Below, in pieces: positions 21,561 through 33,800 of a stretch of 64,000 bases of DNA (position 1 is the stretch's first letter; each line of letters opens with the position of its first letter). The stretch spans positions 76,203,227 to 76,267,226 of the forward strand of contig CM030366.1 of the NCBI GenBank assembly GCA_017893485.1, written 5' to 3'. The DNA comes from Hemerocallis citrina (Eukaryota > Streptophyta > Magnoliopsida > Asparagales > Asphodelaceae). The notes below the pieces were generated by a model. The model saw nothing but the letters and a program-made list of their open reading frames with translations, made no database searches and was not told the origin of the DNA. A program made the translations under genes and the position numbers.

Positions 21561-22486
21561 GCTAGTTTCTCAGCAAGGTAAGGTGTAGGCGACCATGGGT
21601 TTCAGGGAGCTGTTCCTTCGTTGAGGCTAAGCTTCAGGCATCTTTATGGCTTGGGCGAGCTCATAGCTTGTGGGCAAGCTACCTCTTTCATCGTGCTGGT
21701 GAATTTTTTGAGCTCGGAGCTTCGTGTTGAACTTGGAACTTTCTATTGAGCTATTGTCTCGTCGAACTACATTTTGATCGAGCTATCTCTTCTTCATCAA
21801 ACTACAAACTCAGGCAAGTTATGTTCTTCGTCGAGCTACAATCTTCAAGCGAGTTATGGGTTTGGTCGAGCTATGCTTTAGATGAAATTGTTTTGGTTGA
21901 GCTATCTCTTCTTCATCGAGATATAACCTTCGGCAAGCTATGATCTTCATCGAGCTACAATCTTCAGGCAGGCGAGCTGTGGTCTTCGTTGAGCTACATC
22001 TTCAAGTGAGCTATGGGTTTGGTCGATCTACAACTTCTCATCGTCCTCGAAGTTGGGTGAGCTCGACAGATTTTGGGCGAGCTACTCATGGCGTCGTCGA
22101 GCTAAGGGGGTCGTCGATGATCACCTTCTTCGTGCTTGACAGAGCTTCGAGCCAACGCAAATGATCCGCATGGGGTTGGAGTTATGTTTTGAAGAAGAGA
22201 AGTTTTTGGGGTTTTGGTTTGGTTTCGGGTTTCAAACTTGGGTTATGAACCCAACTATTCTCTTATTGTTCAAAAGTGGAGTTTCGGGTCTTTTTTAGCC
22301 TGAACATCTCTTTACTGTTGGAGCTCTTGTGAAGCTCGGCTGCTGTCTGCGTTGGTTTGTTGCAGCTGATGGATGCAAGGCTGGGTTAATCATAGCACGT
22401 TTACCATATTCAATAGTTGTTACTGGCCAAGAGAAGCTGAGGTGGTTTTTCTTCATGGAAGTTCTTCACTTTTTGTGTTTGCATAC

Positions 22487-22489
<3 letters not shown>
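21561..22489 (+). repeat. Irregular tandem repeat with GAGCTA motif
   Basis: Between about 21700 and 22110 the sequence is built from GTCGAGCTACAATCTTCA and GAGCTATGGGTTTGGTC modules at irregular 22-50 bp intervals. It probably lies in the U3 of the X1 LTR-like block. The rest of the interval is unstructured. Open frames here are composed of the repeat and are not genes. Confidence 0.65.

Positions 22490-22539
<50 letters not shown>
22490..22539. repeat. (TA)25 microsatellite
   Basis: Pure TA dinucleotide run. Confidence 0.97.
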
Positions 22540-22540
<1 letters not shown>

Positions 22541-22541
<1 letters not shown>

Positions 22542-22735
22542 AGAAAAGGGGTATGAGCAACTTGCTCATTTTGTAAATAAGCAATTGATGATGTGGCATA
22601 CATGTGATTGGAAAATCCTTAAAAGGGTTAGTTGTCCAATGTATCACATGCATGCCACACATATATATATAGGAGAAAAGGGGTATGAGCAACTTGCTCA
22701 TTTACTAAATGAGCAAGTTGCTCATATCCCTTTTA
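22541..22735. mobile_element. Small foldback MITE with 29 bp near-perfect hairpin
   Basis: GGGGTATGAGCAACTTGCTC occurs at 22548 and again at 22680, and its inverse GAGCAAGTTGCTCATATCCC at 22711. The arms 22676-22704 and 22706-22734 pair over 29 bases with one mismatch and a one-base loop. The outer pair 22541/22735 acts as terminal inverted repeats of about 30 bp. It is flanked by TA and AC microsatellites. Confidence 0.7.
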
Positions 22736-22737
22736 CC

Positions 22738-22740
<3 letters not shown>

Positions 22741-22809
<69 letters not shown>
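22741..22809. repeat. (AC)34 microsatellite
   Basis: Uninterrupted AC run. A Thr-His repeat frame through it is an artefact. Confidence 0.97.
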
Positions 22810-22811
<2 letters not shown>

Positions 22812-23159
22812 GTTTATCTTATAGACCTTGTTTATTAGATTAACCGAATCTTTTTGGTGAATCATGGCTTCTTGTGCTTGTCAACTTGATCTGTCAATTT
22901 TGGTCTGGAGACTCTTTGAGTTTTCACCCCCCCAAATCTTGTATTGTTCACTTGTGTTGTTGATCAAACATCTCGTCACTCGTTCTGTTGGACCGCTCTT
23001 TCATCGACCAAGCATTGTGTTGTTTGCTTGTTTTGCCGATCGAGCGTTTTGTTGTTGGAAGAGCATTCCATTGATCGGGTGCAGAGAGCTTTGACTGTTA
23101 GATCTTGTGTATGTAGCTGACCTAGAAGAGCTGTTATAGGAATAAACTTCGGAAGGCGG
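22810..23159. other. No feature recognised
   Basis: Mixed-composition DNA between the AC run and the 60 bp array. Short frames on both strands have no family resemblance. Confidence 0.4.
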
Positions 23160-24945
23160 TCGGAATGCGAACTTTTGTGTGATCCCAGCAAGTTTGTTGA
23201 GATGACTTTGGGACAGACTTGAATGCTTAAGCTTGCTTACGCCCAATAAGTTTATAGAGACAACTCTTTAGACGGAGTTGGACGTAGAGCTCGCTGTTTG
23301 ATTCCAGTGAGTTTGTGGAGACAGCTCTTGGACGGAGTTGATGTATAGCTTGTTTTTTTATCCCAACAAGTTTAAAGGGACAACTCTAATACTGGGTTAA
23401 ACATTGAGCTTGTCGTTTGATCCCGACAAGTTTGGAGAGACAAATTCTGAGATGGAGTTGGATGAGGATCTTGCCTTTTGGTCGCAGCAAGTTAGTTGAG
23501 ACAACTCCACGATGGGGTTGAACATTGAGCCTGCCGTTTGTTCCCGGCAGGTTTAGAGAGATAACTCTGGGATGGAGTTAACTATTGAATTTTCCGTTTT
23601 TGCCCAACATGTTTTGTAGAGGCAACTCTGGGACGAAGTTAAACCTTGAACTTGCTGTTTGCGGTAAACAAATTTTATAGTGGCAACTCTAGGATGGAAT
23701 TGATGTAACGCTTGCTGTTTGTGACAAAAATACTTGTAGAGGAAACTTTGGGCCAACATTGGATGTCGAGCCTATTGCGTGAAGGTAAGGGGTTGTTGGA
23801 AGCGCTTGAGCAAAATACGGGACACAGAACTCGTTGTATGGAGTGAACAAGCTGCTGATGGAGCTCGAGTGAAGAGCAGGGCATTGAGCTCGTTGTACGG
23901 AGTTAACGAGGTTTGGATGGAGCTCCAGCAGAGAGAATGGTGTCGAACTTGTTGTTTGGAATCCACAAGTTGTTGATGGAGCCTAAGCGAAGTGCAAGGT
24001 GTAGAACTTGTTGTTTGGAGCCAACGAGTTGCTGCTGGAGCTCGAGCGAGTAGCAAGGCATTCAATTCATTGTTTGGAGTCAACGAGTTGTTGATGGAGC
24101 CAAAGCGAAGAGCCTCACTCAGATGTTGAACTCGTTACTTGGAGTCAGCGAGTTGTTAATAGACCCTGAGTGAAGAGCAGGATGTTGAACTCGTTGTTTT
24201 GAGTCAATAAGTTATTGATGGAGCCTGAGCGAAGAGCGTGACGTTGAACTCGTTGTTGATGGAACTCGTGGCAGAGAGCAGTGTGTTGAACTCGTTGTTT
24301 GGAGTCAACGAGTTGTTAATGGAGCCTGAGCAAAGAGCATGGCGTTGAATTCATTGTTTGGAGTCAACGAGTTGTTGATGAAGCCTGGGCGAAAAGCAAG
24401 GTGTTGAACTCGTTGTTTGAAGTCAATGAATTGCTGATGGAGCTTGAGCAATGTGCAAGGCGTCGGACTCGTTGTTTGGAGTCAATAGGTTGCATATGGA
24501 GCTCGAGTGGTGTGCAAGGCATCGAACTCGTTCTTTGGAGTCAACAAGTTTTTTGATGGGGCTCGAGTGGAGAGTAGAGCGTTGAACTCATTGTTTGGAA
24601 TCAATGAGTTATTGATGGAGCTCGAGCAGAGAGCAGAGCGTTGAACTCGTTGTTTGGGGTCTGAAGCTCGAGCGAAGTGCAAGACAGTGAACTCATAGTA
24701 CGGTGTTAATTAGTTGTTGATGGAGCTCGAGTAGAACACAGAGCGTTGAACTCGTTTTTTGAGTCAACGAGTTGTTGAGGGAGCTCGTGGCGGAGAGCAA
24801 GGGCGTTGAACTCATTGTTTGGAGTCAGTGAGTCGTTAATGGAGCTTGGGCGGGGAGTAGAGCATTGAACTCGTTGTTTGGGGTCAACAAGTTGTTGATG
24901 GAGCTCGAGTGGAGAGCAGAGCATTGAACTCTTTTAAGGAATAAT
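23160..24945 (+). repeat. ~60 bp tandem array, many units with a hairpin
   Basis: About 30 units follow one another at close to 60 bp. The first third has the form TTGAGC, stem, TTTGATC, stem, TTTGGAGAGACAACTCTGGGA. The last two thirds have GTTGAACTCGTTG, TTTGGAGT, CAACGAGTTGTTGATGG. In many units the two 7-base arms are complementary, and the arm sequence differs between units on both sides: CTTGTCG with CGACAAG (23409), CCTGCCG with CGGCAGG (23529), CTCGTTG with CAACGAG (several after 24290). Other units have mismatched arms. Position suggests U3 or an internal noncoding part of a Tat-type element. Confidence 0.8.
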
Positions 24946-25045
24946 CAAGAACTGACCTTCTGACTTTCCACGGTGTTAACTACCTTTTACCGAAATTGAC
25001 TTCTCGATCTGACTCATTTACGTCGTTGGATTTGACTCGTGTGGT

Positions 25046-25250
25046 GACGATCACATCCACTGACCTGCAAAATGTATGCATCACAAGGGTTGATCCCGAA
25101 GACAGACCCTCCGACGCTCAAGTCAGAAATCAAGAAGATTATGAGTGAGCTTTTTGTGGAGAAAATATTGATTACCTGTTTCTAGTGGAGGTAGTCACTT
25201 TGGTCAGTTTCAAGATAATGATTTATATCTACTTCCCAATTTATTTTGGA
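25046..25250 (-). repeat. R/U5-like LTR block X2
   Basis: It carries CCTGCA, 25-40 bases, GACCCTCCGACGCTCAAGTC, AGAA in the same order and orientation as X1 at 21392-21461. A minus-strand ATATAAATCA (about 25224-25233) is the candidate TATA box. X1 and X2 may be the two LTRs of one repeat-filled element or two separate insertions. Confidence 0.45.
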
Positions 25251-26092
25251 TTAGTTATCTTTTCTTCATGAAGAGATAAGAGTGGTTGAGGGGATTGAGT
25301 TTAAACTCTCCTCGGGATAAGATATATGGTTTTTGAACTGTCTCTTATGGATAATTATGAGTTTAAATCTTATTTAATAATCTGGACCCATTCTTATTGG
25401 GCTATTAGGACAATCCAGTTAGATAGACTTGTTTTGGGCTGTTCGGTTTGACAGAGACCCAATTCTCGTTTACGGACCCATTTCTATTGAAATGACTGTT
25501 TTACCCCTAAGAGCTTTAAGATTCATGCCTGATTTGAACGGTCCTGATTTGGTTATATTTTTACCCATATCACAAGCTTCCCACTCCCGAAGACTGAGTT
25601 TCACAGGCCTTTGAAGATTAGTTCGCCCATTTTTAATGGTTTACAAAACTTATCACAGTTATCAGAGACGTTTGTATCTTGCTCGAGGTGTAACAGTGTT
25701 ATTCTGAGTTTGTAAAATACCCAGAATTAATTTTAGAATTCTCTAGATTTTTTGTGAATTTTCCAGAATTTTCTGATTTTTTTCCAATTTTTAATCATTT
25801 TAAAAAATCTTTATCCAATTTTCGAATTTTAACAATTAATTTTAGAAAATTTAATTAATTTTCTAAGATTTTAAATAAAATTTTCACAATTTTAAATAAT
25901 TAATTCGGTTTAATAATTGAATAAAAGAACATATTAAATACTTGATTACATGGCGAAATATGGAGCACTGATCGTGAAGTGGCGCAAAAATCATGGAAAT
26001 GGAGCAGCGGTGGCATTTTGACCAGTCAACGCAAAACACTTCCTTTTAGATCGGGCGCACATTTGGTCGGCACGCTCCACCGAACCGCTTTG
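25251..26092. other. No gene; A/T-rich DNA upstream of the W-box array
   Basis: The first half is mixed sequence. 25720-25960 is very A/T-rich with repeated TTTTAGAAAATTAATT-type words. No frame worth reporting. Confidence 0.45.
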
Positions 26093-26945
26093 ATGCTTCG
26101 GCTGATCGACCCGTGTCTGTTGACTATTGACTGGTCAATGGTTTTATTTATTTTTCGATCGAGAACACATTTTTTCGACGCATGGTTACGAGCTACTTTG
26201 ATGCTTCAGCCGCGCGAAATGTGTCACATTGACCGTTGACCGTTGACCGGTTAACGGTTTTGACTCATTTTTTGATTGGGGACACATTTGTCTAGCACAT
26301 GGTTCTGAGCTACTTCGATGCTTCGACAGCGTGACATGTGTCCCGCTGACTGGTCAAATGTTTTGCTTTATTTTTCGATCGGGGACACGTTAGTTCGGTG
26401 CATGGTTTCGAGCTACTTCGATGCTTCGGCTGCATGACATGTGTCCCACTGACCATTGACCGGTCAACAATTTTTGCTTCTTTTTTTGATCGGGGACACG
26501 TTTGTTTGGCACATGGCTCCGAGCTACTTCGATGCTTCAATTACGCGACACGTGTCCCGTTGATCATTGACCGTTGACCGTTGACCGACCAACGGTTTTG
26601 CTTCATTTTTCAATCGGGGACACATTTGCCTAGTGCATGGTTCCGAGCTACTTTGATGCTTCGGCTTCACAAAACATGTCCCGTTGACCGTTGTCCAGTC
26701 AATGATTTTGCTTCATTTTTTGATCGGGGACATGTTTGTTCGGCACATGGTTCCAAGCTACTTCGATGCTTTGGCTGCCCGATACGTGTTCCATTGACCA
26801 TTGACTGGTCAACAATTTTGCTTCATTTTTCGATCGGGGATACGTTTGTTCGGCGCGCACCACCGAACATTAGTGATGGTTCGGCTGGGCGCCACGTGTC
26901 CTTCTTTGACTTTAGACCAATCAACGAGTTTTGTCATTTGGTCTT
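26093..26945 (+). promoter_or_regulatory. Tandem 100-120 bp repeats dense in W-box cores
   Basis: About eight units each begin GCTTCGGCT, continue with GACACGTGTCCCG, one to three TTGACC/TTGACT words, GGTCAACGGTTTTGCTTCAT, CGATCGGGGACACGTTTG and end GAGCTACTTCGAT. I count at least a dozen TTGAC[CT] on this strand, several as inverted pairs (TTGACCGGTCAA). TTGAC[CT] is the WRKY-factor W-box, and the ACACGTGT words are G-box-like. After the nested insertion at 26958-54276 is removed the array ends about 100 bp before the TATA box at 54360, so it is a plausible upstream promoter array. Confidence 0.6.
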
Positions 26946-26957
26946 CCCAACCGTTAG

Positions 26958-28462
26958 AGTCATGCCTTGCTTCCCGTTATACAACACATGCACGTAACTG
27001 AGGCCCAGCGAATGATATAAGTATGCCAACTCACATCATTCATAAGTTGTACAATGCCAGTAAGCTCAACAATACAATAATAATCACATGAACAAGAAGT
27101 AACACAATAACCAATATCTGATACAAGAACTTACAAGATTCCCGAGAATATATGATGCAGTAAACAGTTTGCCAAGTTCTTTCCTTAATCCATCGTCAGT
27201 ACATGTATAAACATTAACTCAAAAGAAAGAGGGAGTATCCGTTAAAGCAAGCTTCAGGCGCAAGTAATAGCAAGCAGTGAAACAATAAAGGATGATATGA
27301 CAATAAACAATGAACTGGAACGATATCAGAGTCAATAAACAACAATATGATCAATAGTGCAAGTGTCGATAACAATAACCATGATCAAAATGCAAGTGTC
27401 GATGCTCAGTGTCAATCCTAAGTCTATCATTCTTTTATTAACCTATCTAATGTGCGCAATCCTGTGTCCCATACCACAATTCAGGTGCATACAATCAAGT
27501 GAACGTTTAGGCTATAGTGGTGAACTTTACAGGTCATGTACTCGGCAACGATAATCAATAATCAATAATCAATAATCCATAATCCATAACGGTAATCAAT
27601 AGAGAAACACGGGCCCCTTCTTTGAGTACAGTCTCCAATTTTTTCCTCTACTAAGTCGACCCTTATTACCCTGGCTTGTTATCGTTTTATTTTACTCAAT
27701 TATGAACATGCAATGGGTATAATGGATAAGAACAGAGGTATCGAGGCGATGTCAAGAAGGTGTCAAGGCTATGCAATACATGGTATATTTAATTCCATTC
27801 ATTAGATGCAAAATTAAACATATTTATACTCAATAACACGAAAACACAAATTCTGGACAGCAAACATTGCTGTACAAAAACTGACTTTCCCGCTCCTACG
27901 TGAAGAAAATCAGGTTCCGTCAAGAGTTCCAAAAACTAGACTTCCTGTCGGTTCCAACGCATACTCACACGGAACATTATCATTATAATAACTACATCGA
28001 TCAGTCAGTTCTTTACGAGTTTGCTTTTTATGCAACAACTCATTGTCAAGTTTTTATACAAATAAACCAACTGGAAAATTATTTTAAAATCTTTAAAAAA
28101 CTATAATCCAGTTCTTAACATTATTCGGTAATAAAAAGATTAATCGCAGGTCTTAATTCTTAATTTAGTCTACTATTTCAATTAATTAAAATTGGCGATG
28201 TATTTTCAAACTGTATTCTAGAATTCAAAAATTCAACACGAGAATCTGAATATCTTGCTTACGGATTGCAAAACAGTCAGATGGTCTGGATTCCAAACAA
28301 AGTGAGCTACGACTTTCATTCATTAAGTTTTAAATTATATCATCAGTAACTAGATCATGGTCTCACAACAAGTTGGAGTAAACAGCAGAATAGCAATATA
28401 ATAATTATAACTGTAACGATTGTGATTTACAAATATGTAGTTTAATATCTAGAATTGAACAT
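26958..28462 (-). mobile_element. Tekay-like solo LTR T3, left part
   Basis: It starts near 26958 with GTCATGCCTTGCTTCCC and then AGGCCCAGCGAATGAT, the same order as the G1 LTR start at 28463. Homology continues through the GGTCTGGATTCC block near 28280. It stops at 28462, where G1 begins after AACAT, and resumes at 50277. GTTAG before it and GTTCG after 54276 are a one-mismatch target duplication. No primer site adjoins it, so it is a solo LTR. Confidence 0.75.
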
Positions 28463-30804
28463 TGTCATGCCCCGCTTTCCAAAATATAATAAAATACGGG
28501 GTCGCGACTAAGGCCCAGCGAATGATGCGGACACATCATTCATAAGCTGTAATGATCAACTCACCAACATGGAATAATTTCAACCACGCAGGCAAAATAT
28601 AATCACATAAATAGGAATATCATAAATATAGTCCACGAAATAACCAACATCCAACAGAAATAAACTTCGGGTCAACCGCCTGGAATACAAGGTTTGCAAT
28701 AAAATAAATAGAACTGAGAATATAACATAAAGCAAGTAAAAGTAGGGTGTGATCCATCTCTTTTCCTTAGAACACTTGATCAGTAACTCCTTCTGGTAAT
28801 TCTTCTCCCACTCCTGTAAATTCATCATCTCAAGTTGGGGAAGGAGAACACCTGTCAGAGCAAGTAACGAGCTACAAGTAGTACAAGCAAGTAGGAAACA
28901 AAAATAGGATTATAGAAAGAACAGGGAATCATGTGTACAGGAAACAAATCAGGTAACGAGGAATACAAACATGTAATCAAGAATCAGGTAACTTGTCTTA
29001 TGAGCCAGAATCATGTAACTAGTAGACAGAAACATGTAACATGTAACATGTAAACAAGAATCATGGAAACTTGTAAACAGGAAACATATAACTTGTAACA
29101 GGAGAATGCATGTGCTCAGTGTAAATCTTAAGTCTATCTATTTCATCAGTCCTAACTAATGCACGCAATCCTGTGTCCCATACCACAAGTTCAGGTGCAT
29201 ACAAACATGTCAACGTTTAGACTCTAGCAGCGAATTCTACAGGTCATGTACTCGGGTCTTGCAGGAAACATGAGCATGTAGTTAAGCAATGGGCACTAGA
29301 GGTAACCTCTATAGGATTTAGATGTAACCCCCATCAACCCCTGACGTGTCACTTAGTTTTACGTGGCACTTAGTTCCATATAACTTGTGATCATGTAATG
29401 GGCTCTTGAGGTAGCCCCCATAGGATCTAGAGGTAACCCCCGTCAACCCCTGATTGGCACTTAGTTCTACTTGACACTTAGTTTCATATAACTTGTAATC
29501 ATATATCATCATCAAGGAACACGGGCCCCCTTCCGAGTACACTCCCCTATACTGTCCAGTACTAGGTCTTACCCATATTATCCCGACTTGTTATTCTTTT
29601 ATAATAGCTAATATGAACATGAGCATGATAACAGATAACATGACAAGATCAAGGCCTATCAAGGTCTGTGCAATGCATGTAATATAATTCAGTTCATAAA
29701 ATGCAAGGAACAAATTTATATGTATTTAAAACATGAAGGAAACATTCTGGGCAGCGAGATGTTGCTGTACAGAAACTAACTTTCCTGTTGATACAGGAAA
29801 GAGAATCCAGTTCTATCAGGGGTTCTAGAAACTAGACTCCCTGCCGGTTCCAATGCATATCTACTTGATAAATTTCAACTACAGAAACATGGTCTACCAG
29901 CTAGCTCTTTATGAGTTTATTGTGTTGATAACAACTCAGCATGAAAGTTATTATATGGATAATTCATCTAAAAGCTTAACTAAAATTCTTGAAAATTTCA
30001 TAATTAAGTTCCTGACATTGGTCATTAACATTATTAAAATTCCCAGGTCCAAATTCTTATGTTATCATACTATTCCAATTAATTTAATATGACAGTGTAA
30101 TTATAAACAACAATCTGGAATTTCGACGGTATAGTAGTAAAACTCAAATATTTTGCATTCTATATGTAGGATTGAGAGTCCATCCAATTTTCTGGATTCC
30201 TCACACAGCGGGCTATAACTTTATTCAGAAATTCTTCAGTGGTTCTAACTGCAACTAGGTCAAAAGTTTAGGTCTTTACTGGTCTAGTGTTCTGACAGCA
30301 GTTTAGGGTCAAGTTTACATGTATATAGCTGGTATGAAAATCTATCCAAAAATCCAGTAAAAATTATATTATGACTCATAATCAAGTCTAGTGTTATGCT
30401 GATAAATAACAAGTCCTAATTCACCCAATAAAATGACATTTTAATTTGTGAAACATATCAGTGTGCTATAAGTAACAATATGAAAGGTGTAGACCTAGCT
30501 GTACGGAAAACATGATAACTCATTATCTACAACTCAGAATTCAAATTTGTCGAATTTTCCAGAAACTAGATTCAACAGGCTCTGACTTTCATTGATAAAG
30601 GTTGATCTAATTCTAAGAGCAATGGGGTCGAAATTTCTCTATAATATAGACTAGGCAGCAGGGCAACAACATGGTAAATTTATATAACGACAATTGAGAT
30701 GTACAAAATTGCATATACTACTATGAGATATTAACAGAGCATTCATGACTAGTAGTTCAAGGGTATTTCTATGATTACCGATATGAAAACTTTCTATTTC
30801 TAAG

Positions 30805-33800
30805 TGTAGCGCCCCGGATCCCACTACCGGAAATCCGTGACCAAAATTAGAATCTTTTCCTTCAAATGCAACTCAACACAGTAATAACACTGAAATTTAA
30901 AAACTTTTTATTGCCAAAATCAATTATAATCATTATCTTGTTCTTGAACAAGGAATACAAATTACATCAAAGTATTACAAATACTACTCAAACATTCGTC
31001 TGCCCTTCAGACTGGTAGTCAACTGATCTTCCACTGGAACTCCACTGAGTAGTCAAACTGCTTCCTGAGATGCACTTTGTAGCTCGAATCTTCTGCTGTG
31101 CTACTCTGATATTCCTACACCTGCTCAAATGGTAGATAGGTACATTGCTACTCCACTTGGATGCTCTGCTTGGCTTGAGTCCTTCTGCACTCGCAACCCG
31201 GTATCCAACACCTAATTGGGTGGGAACGTTAGTACTATACTGACGCAATGCTGATAAGAAAACAACGATATCAAACTAGCAGTCACAACTAGCCTTTAAT
31301 GAAAACAGAATCATGCATCCTCATTTCCTAGTGTCAGTGTATGTCATGACCTGCAGGCCTAATGCATAGTACACAATGTACAGAAACAGATGAACTTAGT
31401 CTAATGTCAGTAAGACATTGGACACGCATGCATCCCATACTACATATGCTCCAAATCAAGCCATCTTCTCCAGTTCCAGGTTTCGAACCCTCGCCATGCA
31501 ATGCATTCTACTATTGTACTCAACCTGTTCCCGATAAATACAACGTGGCTTGTGAATCCTACAGTTATTACTGCTAAACACAGTGGTTTCCCCGTTTGCC
31601 ACTAGTGCCCTAATCCGGTCTGGATCACACCAAATACTGTGACGATCTTACAGATACACAAACTGCATATCTATGACACCGAAGATCCATGGGATAGCAG
31701 CCCATGGTCCGTTTGTATCCACTCAATATAAGAACATGACGGCCTCGAGGATCTAATTTCCCTATCCGACAGGAACTCTCCTGTTCTTACCATGGCACTT
31801 CAGGAATTAACAGAGCGAGATATGGGTCCCATATCCCGTTGACAGGAAGAGACAACCCTGGTTATCACAGGTTAGTGCTGGTCCTTAGAACAAGTCGAAT
31901 TATAAGGAATCACCCTTAACATCAACTCGGTCTTTAAGCGGAAAGTAAAGAAATTTAATTAAATAATAGTTTACTGAAAATACATTTGTCATCCAAAATC
32001 ATGCACAAAGTTTTATCAAACAATTGGTCCATGACTGGTCTGTCAAATTAATAACCTGGCGAGTCGATACTCATCGGCTGCCATACCCCTGTTGGTCCTC
32101 AACCAAATCCCCGGCTCGTGACCCTGGGGAAGCTTTACACCCGGCAGTAGAGGTAAACATACATAAACATCAACACCTGACTTATTGACTGACCTAGGGT
32201 ACTAATACACCAATCAATTTTAGTAATACCAAGGTCATAAATGGATCTGATCTGGTCAATTAACTTAAACACTGGCAATCCAATCTCCATCGTTCGCCAC
32301 CACGTCTGATTTGAATCGCATCTAGCATCCCAGTCCGAGATCAATTACCCATTGTGTAAGAGTTCGTCGGTACGCGAGGGATAACTATCCAGTTCTTGAG
32401 GCGGAAGAATTCATTTTTAGCCAGAGGTTTGTTAGTCGTAGGGTAATACCTTACCCTAGACGATCCCTCAGATAACTCAAATCAAGCAAACTACTGCACA
32501 CGTTTTGGAAAGCTAAGACTCTCTACTACAAGTCCTTAGTTGATCATTCTTCCAGATTCTAAACCCACAATTCTAGAAAATCTCATATGTGCAGACCTAT
32601 TAAATTTGAACTGAATCTGAACATAGTCTATTCAAATTCCAGTTTCCGAAGGACCATGTCTCCTTTTTTTAGGTTGGTCGGGCAGATTTTCGTGTTGTAG
32701 AACTTCTTTACCCTTTTCTAATAAATGTGTCTTCTCAATGCAGATTTCTCGTGGAACTCCTTGATAAGGTCGAGGTTGCCTCGGAGATCAGTGGACTTCT
32801 ATTCTTCATTGAAGGAGAGCAGGCGGTAGTCCGACCTCGTGAATGATGAGTGCTTCGAAACCGAAAGAGAGGTTGAAAGGAGATTCTCCTGTCGGGGTTA
32901 TCTTAGTGGTCTTGTTGGATTAGAATACACTTAAGAGCCCTTTGACCCATATCCCCTTAGGGGATTCGGCAAGTCCATTCTTAAGGCCGTCAAGAATCTG
33001 TCTATTGGCATTCTCTGCTTGGCTATTGGACTGAGTGTAGGAGATGGAGGACAATCGTTGCTGGATCCCTAGGTCTGCGTAGAATTTATCGAATGCCTTA
33101 GCGGCAAACTTAGTTCCATTGTCTGTTACTAAGATTCGGGGAATGCCGAATCGTCAGACGATGTTTCTCTAAAAGAATTGCTGAATTTAGTGCTTTGTGA
33201 TGGCTGCTAGTAGTTTCACCTCGATCCACTTGGAGAAGTAATCAATGGCTACCACGAGGAAGCTTCTTTGTCCAGTTGCTGGGGTAACATTCCTAGTAAA
33301 TCCATCCCTCACATAGCGGATCTTTGGTAGGAGAGGCATTAGTGGATGTACTCCTGAGCTTCGTTGGGGAGTGTAGGCCAAAAATATCCATGATTAAGAA
33401 TCTTACGGGCGAGGGATCTTGCTCCCATATGACCGCCCCCAACCCCTTCATGTACTTCTTTCAGAACATACTTGGCATCCTCAGGGGATAGGTATCGGAG
33501 GTAAGGTCTAATGTCTACCAGAGTATAAGAGTGTTTATACATGACTCTTTCAACGAGTGTGTTTCACTTTGCCCTCACTCAGATCTTTCTAGCTTCTTTC
33601 GAATTAGAGGGGACGGGTTCCCTTATCGAGGAAGTCGTACAATGGTTTCAACCAATTGTTCTCAAGAGTTGGAGGAGTGATTACCATGAGTTCTAAGGCT
33701 TCCTCTTCGATGTTGGGCTTGAGTAGGACCTCAATAAGAACAATGTATTCAAGTCCTTCGAAGGAGGAGGAGGCTAACATGGAGAGTTCATCTGCTTGCC

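Noticed and set aside
22585..22824. Thr-His repeat protein
   Set aside because: Produced by the (AC)34 run; no start context or homologue.
23160..24945. CRISPR-like array (regular repeats with hairpins)
   Set aside because: Units are contiguous diverged tandem repeats without unique spacers or cas genes, and the DNA is plant nuclear.
26310..26997. Protein-coding repeats in the W-box array (both strands)
   Set aside because: The frames follow the 100-120 bp tandem unit and are broken irregularly; noncoding repeat is the simpler reading.
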